42,350 nucleotides of DNA from an uncultured Mycoplasmatota bacterium (GTDB lineage: Bacteria > Bacillota_I > Bacilli_A > RF39 > UBA660). A model generated the notes under the pieces. That model had not been told where the DNA came from and searched no databases. It was given only the letters and a program-made list of their open reading frames with translations. The stretch covers positions 1 through 42,350 of the forward strand of contig CAMMJA010000007.1 in the NCBI GenBank assembly GCA_946497145.1, read 5' to 3'. This document shows, one piece after another, positions 37,115 through 42,350 of this stretch (position 1 is its first letter; every line of letters starts with the position of its first letter). A program made the translations under genes and the position numbers.

Positions 37115-37556
37115 AATCTAATTTCCCTTCTTTCATTAAATCTTCTACCAAACGATTCTCATCATATTTGGTTTCCAAAATAGCATCGATACGATTACTA
37201 ATATCCAAAGCTTCACTATTAAACGTAACACTAGTTGAGGAATCAACTTGGATACTTACTTTGGGTGGTGTCTCATTAATATCATACATCTTAATATTAT
37301 AACTTCTATTTTGGTTCACAGATTGTGAGAATCTTCTAACAAAACTTTCAGCAAATTTTTCTTTATCCATTCTAAGTTGCCCTGTCAAACGATAAAATCC
37401 AATATCCACAGCATCGGTCATTGCTGCTTCGGTAGTATCTTTCAACAAGTAATAATCCATTTCGTTTCCGGAGAAATAATTTGAAACAAGCAGAACAACT
37501 CCGAAAGCCAACAATCCTAAAGCAATGATACCGGCTGCTAAAACTCCTTTGCTCAT
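37089..37556 (-). CDS. single-TM pilus-cluster protein, possibly DUF5411/TadE-like
   Basis: N-terminal hydrophobic helix, YYLLKDTTEAAMTDAVDIGFYR; overlaps cpaB-like gene. Confidence 0.5.
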   Translation of the reverse strand: MSKGVLAAGIIALGLLAFGVVLLVSNYFSGNEMDYYLLKDTTEAAMTDAVDIGFYRLTGQLRMDKEKFAESFVRRFSQSVNQNRSYNIKMYDINETPPKVSIQVDSSTSVTFNSEALDISNRIDAILETKYDENRLVEDLMKEGKLDYEQFYNRG

Positions 37557-37567
37557 ATTATTCCTCC

Positions 37568-40090
37568 TTACTCTTTATATTTATTATTTGTAATATCATA
37601 ATTTCCAAAATATGTGATACATGAAAAATTATAAGTATTACTATATGAAGTATCGCAATCTTCACCATATTGATTGTTGCAACCAATTTTTCCTCGATGC
37701 TTAATATTGTCACCAAAAATGGCCGCATTATTTAAGAAATTACTTTCACAAACCGTCATACCATTTATTTTCCTACAAGACATATCGTAATCTAAATAAC
37801 TATCTTGATCGGCATTGTAATCTCTTATTTTACTCATTGTTTGACGATCCAATCTGATTTCATAATCCAATTCTTGATCATCCGTATAAATAGAATCATT
37901 TTTTTCTTCTATCTTGCTTGTTAAAGAAACCGGATTGATTGGATAACTACTATTACGCGTATTGGTCGCTCCACAACTCCAATTCCATCTAGGATTTCTA
38001 CCTAACGGATATTGCTCACTTGTCGGGAAAACTTTATTTAATGAGATTGGTCGGAAAATATAATCCATATATTTCGGATCTGGATTTGGATCCGGCTCTG
38101 GATCTGGTGTTGGATCCGGCTCTGGATCATCAGGATCATCCGGTGGTGTGCCATCCTCTTTTAAAGCATAGAAACAACTAATATCAATATCCCACTCTAA
38201 GAAACCATAATCTCTAATTTCGGCTAAAATATTATAATCAATACCACTACATTCTTGATTTTGCTGATTACTACAACCAGTTTCGCTATTAAAGGTATCT
38301 AAACTTACACCATTTACCTTAACATCATACCAATTTGCATTGGTATCATTTGACAACAAACTAGTATAAAAACGATTTCCACCATATTGATATCTTTCTG
38401 TATTAGCAGTTAATGCATATTTTACTTCACCATTTAATTGATCAATATAAGCCATTGGAAAATTATAAGTTCCTTTGGTTTGATCTTCCTCATCTTTTTC
38501 TAACATACTATTTTTATAATTACCGTTGGTAGTCGAAAAAGAAGTTTTTTTACCTTTTGGATTTTCTACCGTAATAGTATACGTTGCAGTATCAACAGAA
38601 ACCTCCGGCTCTGTTTTACAAGATTCAATTGCTTTCATTGCTGTATCTAAATCCGTTTGATATTTCGCATCTGCTTCAGCATTCGTAAGGTAATAGTCCA
38701 CTCCACTTGTACCACTACAACCAAGCCATTTACAAGTTGAAGTACATTCTACATTATTAGAATATCCACGAATAAAGCCATTTTTATCTACAAAGTAAGA
38801 ACGATATACAGTATAAGTTGGCATCTCAAAATAACCATTTTGAGTTTTTAAAGTAACATCGGACCACGCTTTTTTACTTGCATCTTTATAATAATAGAAT
38901 CCAGCACAATTTCCATGAGCAGCTAAATTATCAGTTTTACATTCTGGAATAGAACTTGTCCACGTTATATTACCATTGCTATCTGGAGAATAATATCCAA
39001 GTGGATCTTTTGTTCTTACATTTCCTTCTTGATAATCAAATTTCTTGTCGTTAGGAGTGGCTGTATAAGATAAAATCGGAGTGTTTCCGCTACTTTTTTT
39101 GTATACTTGTTGATAACATTGATTTATACATCCTTGACTATAAGTTCCACCATCACAAGCCAAAATACATGAATCAAACTCTTCGTTAGGTCCTGCTTTT
39201 TCATTGTGACTATCTCCAAAAATACCACCATTACAATCTGGAGTAGGAACGCAAACTTTTGGCTTTTCCGGCAATGCCCCTGTCACTTTTGATTGACATT
39301 CTAATTTAGAAGTCACCGTAACTTCATATTCAATAGCCATACCAGCTTCTGTAGCGATTGGAGGTCCATATGAAACAGTTATTGTTTCTTGACAATTCTT
39401 TTTACAATATGGATTATCAGGAACTTCTACTTCTCTACTTCCAATAAACGTTGCTTGGTTCGTTGCAACAGTCGGATCATAAGAACAAACTAATTTTTGC
39501 GTTTGATTATAATCAGCATTATTATTGGTAAAACTATTTTCTTGATTTGCTTCTAACAACTCTTTAAATTGGTTTTCTTTGGCAATTGAATCACCGCTCA
39601 AAGTTACTTCTGACTCTCCTGCCACAACATTAATGGTATAAGTTAAGTAAGAATTTTGACATGTTTGCTGTTTTTCCTCATCAAAACTTGCAAAATATTT
39701 AGGACGAATAAACAATTCTACTTCCGCAGCATTTTCACTTAACGGAATGCTCAAAGTCCACGGTTCAGTTGTTTCACGACTTTCTGTTCTGCCTTCCTTG
39801 ATAAACATTACTTCAGCATCCGCTGGAATATTTTGTAACTGTGCGGTCCAATTATTAGCACGAGTGGGTGGTATATAATCAATAGCATTATAAGCCGCTT
39901 GCTCTACTTCAGGATCATTCAAACACGATTCGGTTGTGGTAGTAACCCCTGAACCCTGATTTTCTGATACAGGCGCTTCTCCATCTTCTGCCAAAACAGA
40001 AAAACCAACGACTACAATAAAAAACATCACTGTAAGCGTTGCAAGAAAAGATACTAATTTTTTCTTCTTAAATTTCTGCATTCGTTTCAC
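37568..40090 (-). CDS. large Cys-rich secreted protein with DPEPDP-type linker
   Basis: Signal peptide, many Cys pairs (YCKKNCQET, CILACDGG, CINQCYQQ, CTSTCKWLGCSG), linker PDDPDDPEPDPTPDPEPDPNPDPKY; no sorting signal. Confidence 0.75.
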   Translation of the reverse strand: MKRMQKFKKKKLVSFLATLTVMFFIVVVGFSVLAEDGEAPVSENQGSGVTTTTESCLNDPEVEQAAYNAIDYIPPTRANNWTAQLQNIPADAEVMFIKEGRTESRETTEPWTLSIPLSENAAEVELFIRPKYFASFDEEKQQTCQNSYLTYTINVVAGESEVTLSGDSIAKENQFKELLEANQENSFTNNNADYNQTQKLVCSYDPTVATNQATFIGSREVEVPDNPYCKKNCQETITVSYGPPIATEAGMAIEYEVTVTSKLECQSKVTGALPEKPKVCVPTPDCNGGIFGDSHNEKAGPNEEFDSCILACDGGTYSQGCINQCYQQVYKKSSGNTPILSYTATPNDKKFDYQEGNVRTKDPLGYYSPDSNGNITWTSSIPECKTDNLAAHGNCAGFYYYKDASKKAWSDVTLKTQNGYFEMPTYTVYRSYFVDKNGFIRGYSNNVECTSTCKWLGCSGTSGVDYYLTNAEADAKYQTDLDTAMKAIESCKTEPEVSVDTATYTITVENPKGKKTSFSTTNGNYKNSMLEKDEEDQTKGTYNFPMAYIDQLNGEVKYALTANTERYQYGGNRFYTSLLSNDTNANWYDVKVNGVSLDTFNSETGCSNQQNQECSGIDYNILAEIRDYGFLEWDIDISCFYALKEDGTPPDDPDDPEPDPTPDPEPDPNPDPKYMDYIFRPISLNKVFPTSEQYPLGRNPRWNWSCGATNTRNSSYPINPVSLTSKIEEKNDSIYTDDQELDYEIRLDRQTMSKIRDYNADQDSYLDYDMSCRKINGMTVCESNFLNNAAIFGDNIKHRGKIGCNNQYGEDCDTSYSNTYNFSCITYFGNYDITNNKYKE

Positions 40091-40832
40091 CTTCTTTTAA
40101 AACCTGCTTGATTTCTTGGTATGTTTCCCTTTCTGTAATCGTATTCTTGGTAATTTTTTCAAATTTACGTACCAATCTACCTTCCACTTTAAATTCATAT
40201 TCTGTCGTTGGGCCAAAAAATCTTGTACAAGTGATCAATGTAATGAATTTATCATTCTCGTTCACATCTACACCAAAGTCAAAGTAACTATCTTTCTGAG
40301 CTTGTTGAATGTAATCATTGATTTTTTCATCTTCCAAAACGCTTTCATCATTTTCTGATCTAACGAAAGCGACAGAATAAATACGATAAAGATAATCCTC
40401 ATTTCCTATTGTTAATTGTATATATTGATTCTCTTTGGCAAAATCAGTATATACAAAGCCAAGCAATTGTTCAAAACGTACATGATTTGGATTAGCAATC
40501 ATTGGATGACTAGAAACATTTTGAATATTGTGTCCTAAAACCTCAATATGTTTTTCAAGTTTGTTTACTGGATGATTCATCCAAGCATAATCATATGCTT
40601 CTCCACTTTGATTCTTTGTTGTAATATCGACAATAGGATAATCAATATTCGTTCCTTGCACTCGGATCCATCCTAATACGTTACCCGACGTTTCACTTAT
40701 CTTTTCTTTCACATAAGATACTCTACCTTCTATTTTATAATAGGGAAATAGATAATCTTTTACCAGAAAACTTCCTACTACTAATGCTAATGCAATAACT
40801 AAACCAAGTAATAAAACTCTTCTGCTTTTCAT
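40068..40832 (-). CDS. sortase, class-B-like
   Basis: VLGWIRVQGTNIDYPIV, HNI..., FITLITCTRFF; N-terminal TM. Confidence 0.85.
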   Translation of the reverse strand: MKSRRVLLLGLVIALALVVGSFLVKDYLFPYYKIEGRVSYVKEKISETSGNVLGWIRVQGTNIDYPIVDITTKNQSGEAYDYAWMNHPVNKLEKHIEVLGHNIQNVSSHPMIANPNHVRFEQLLGFVYTDFAKENQYIQLTIGNEDYLYRIYSVAFVRSENDESVLEDEKINDYIQQAQKDSYFDFGVDVNENDKFITLITCTRFFGPTTEYEFKVEGRLVRKFEKITKNTITERETYQEIKQVLKEGETNAEI

Positions 40833-40837
40833 ATTGA

Positions 40838-42350
40838 TTAACCTTTCACGTAATAAGGATCCTCACGTAATCCTGTTCCACTAACAATCCGAACATCTTT
40901 ATTAAAATATGCCACCAATTTTACCCCTGCTTGCGTTGCATCATTCAATGTTTGTGTAAAAGGACTACCAGCACTTGCCATCACATACTTAATATTATCT
41001 GTCTTAGAAGAATTCAAATACCAATAATCACTATCATCCTGGCTAGTATTTTTTGCCGAAAAAATTTCATAAGCATTTGGCGCCGATATTCTAACCTTAT
41101 ATTTATCTACACGCTTTGCCTCAAACGTCGCACGTTCATCATAGACAGGAACCTCTATTTCTTTATTCACAAATAAATCTGTATTCACATAAGTATTTAA
41201 TTCATTGGAAATTTGATAACCAATATTTCCTTTTTGCTTTGGATTATAAATTTTATCATTTTCACCATTTTCATACTTAATGGAAATATTTTGTCCATTG
41301 TTTCTTAAAACACGATCCATAACAACTTTAGTTGTACCATCTTCATCAACTTCCATGATACGCCACAAATATCCAGAATACATCAAATATTCTCCACTTT
41401 GTCTTTCATTCAAATTTGTTTGTAAACGGGCTTGCTTATAATCACTTAACAAGTATGGATCAACTTCCGTTCCACTTCCTCCAATAATTGCCGTATCACT
41501 TAATACATTGACAACAGGTCGAACACCTAGCAAAGTTTGAGAGGTAAAACTCAACAAATTGGTACCATCAGAAAAGATAAAATCGTTACGATTTACCCAC
41601 GCGGCTTCATTGTCTTTCACATTTAACAACCAATACATATATGGCGCTTGTAAATAACTATCATAACCGTCCTGCAATGATTGATTAAACTCCTGAACAG
41701 AAAGTAAACCAACAGGCATTTCCTTTGTTTGCTTATCACAAGTCGTTTTGTTTAATTCTGTAGGAGTAATAGAATCTGCACACCAAGTACTGTCCTTCAC
41801 AATCCACTCTTTGGCTCTATCACTAATATGATCGTAAAAATAATCGTTTAACCATGTTTTGATATCACTATCTTCAAATGTCCCTTTTTCACTATTGTAG
41901 TTCATATTACCAACCGGATAAGCACTGATCAATTTCACAGTACCATCATCATTTACTCCTACGATGCGCCATAACATCGAAGAAAACCAAACATAGTTAT
42001 CTGAAACATTTCCTGTAAAATAACCAGTTCCATTTGTTTTATTTTTGGTTACCGTATTTAACATATCTACAACATAAACAGTTCTCTCTTTTACTGTCTT
42101 ATTACGTAATGAATCATATGCAGTATAAGTTACAGTATAAGTACCAATCTTAGAAGTATCGATATCACTTTTTATTTGAACATCTTTCACATCCATCTTA
42201 CCATCTTGTTTATCCACTACTTCCTTTACTCCCGGCTCTTGATAAGTAGAACCACGATCGACATTCATTTCATCTTTTCCATTTAACGTAATCTCAGGCC
42301 CCGTATGATCGACATTAGATTCCATCTTGCCACATTTTAAATAAGTATAA
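40838..42350 (-). CDS. surface protein, N-terminus truncated by window edge: DUF5011-like Ig domain plus two DUF6273-like domains
   Basis: GPEITLNGKDEMNVDRGSTYQEPGVKEVVDKQDG..; two modules ending GGSGTEVDPYLLSD and SGTGLREDPYYVKG; reading frame remains open past the ATG at 42325 (..YTYLKCGKMESNVDHTG..). Confidence 0.7.
   Translation of the reverse strand, partial: YTYLKCGKMESNVDHTGPEITLNGKDEMNVDRGSTYQEPGVKEVVDKQDGKMDVKDVQIKSDIDTSKIGTYTVTYTAYDSLRNKTVKERTVYVVDMLNTVTKNKTNGTGYFTGNVSDNYVWFSSMLWRIVGVNDDGTVKLISAYPVGNMNYNSEKGTFEDSDIKTWLNDYFYDHISDRAKEWIVKDSTWCADSITPTELNKTTCDKQTKEMPVGLLSVQEFNQSLQDGYDSYLQAPYMYWLLNVKDNEAAWVNRNDFIFSDGTNLLSFTSQTLLGVRPVVNVLSDTAIIGGSGTEVDPYLLSDYKQARLQTNLNERQSGEYLMYSGYLWRIMEVDEDGTTKVVMDRVLRNNGQNISIKYENGENDKIYNPKQKGNIGYQISNELNTYVNTDLFVNKEIEVPVYDERATFEAKRVDKYKVRISAPNAYEIFSAKNTSQDDSDYWYLNSSKTDNIKYVMASAGSPFTQTLNDATQAGVKLVAYFNKDVRIVSGTGLREDPYYVKG

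Noticed and set aside
19476-42350. Interpretation of the T4SS block as an integrative conjugative element
   Set aside because: No relaxase, integrase, excisionase, oriT or att-type repeats could be identified; kept as a relaxase-less T4SS pending sequence beyond the right edge
1-42350. CRISPR arrays, rRNA or tRNA genes, IS elements
   Set aside because: No regularly spaced repeats, tRNA-like TTCGANNC/acceptor patterns with cloverleaf context, or transposase ORFs recognised by eye

Overview
AT-rich, low-GC Gram-positive-like (Firmicutes/Mollicutes-related) chromosomal window. UGA is used as a stop, and nearly all genes lie on the minus strand. The left part (about 1-19 kb) is chromosomal: a prepilin-like protein, a D-Ala-D-Ala carboxypeptidase, a frameshifted AlbA_2/RecG-like regulator, a sortase with a thioester/Cna_B adhesin, a T-box-controlled asnA-asnS pair, a triple-HTH protein, a polysaccharide deacetylase, trpS, rmuC and a DedA/VTT protein. 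The right part (about 19.4-42.35 kb) is one long co-directional cluster. Read in transcription order it contains: a truncated surface protein, a class-B-like sortase, a Cys-rich secreted protein, a Tad/Flp-type pilus set (CpaB, TadA, TadB, TadC, Flp-like, TadE-like, TadZ-like), and then a Gram-positive type IV secretion set (VirB2-like pilin, ectodomain-VirB2 fusion, VirB6/TrbL-like, PrgI, two-piece VirB4, M23+lysozyme hydrolase, two VirB8-like proteins, VirD4). The cluster ends in a strong terminator. No relaxase, integrase or prepilin peptidase is visible in the window. The main candidate for an undescribed system is this fused Tad-pilus + relaxase-less T4SS locus. The VirB2-like pilin has its own promoter/terminator bracket and is followed by a second pilin-domain protein carrying a secreted ectodomain. 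All family calls come from reading motifs by eye; no database search was run.
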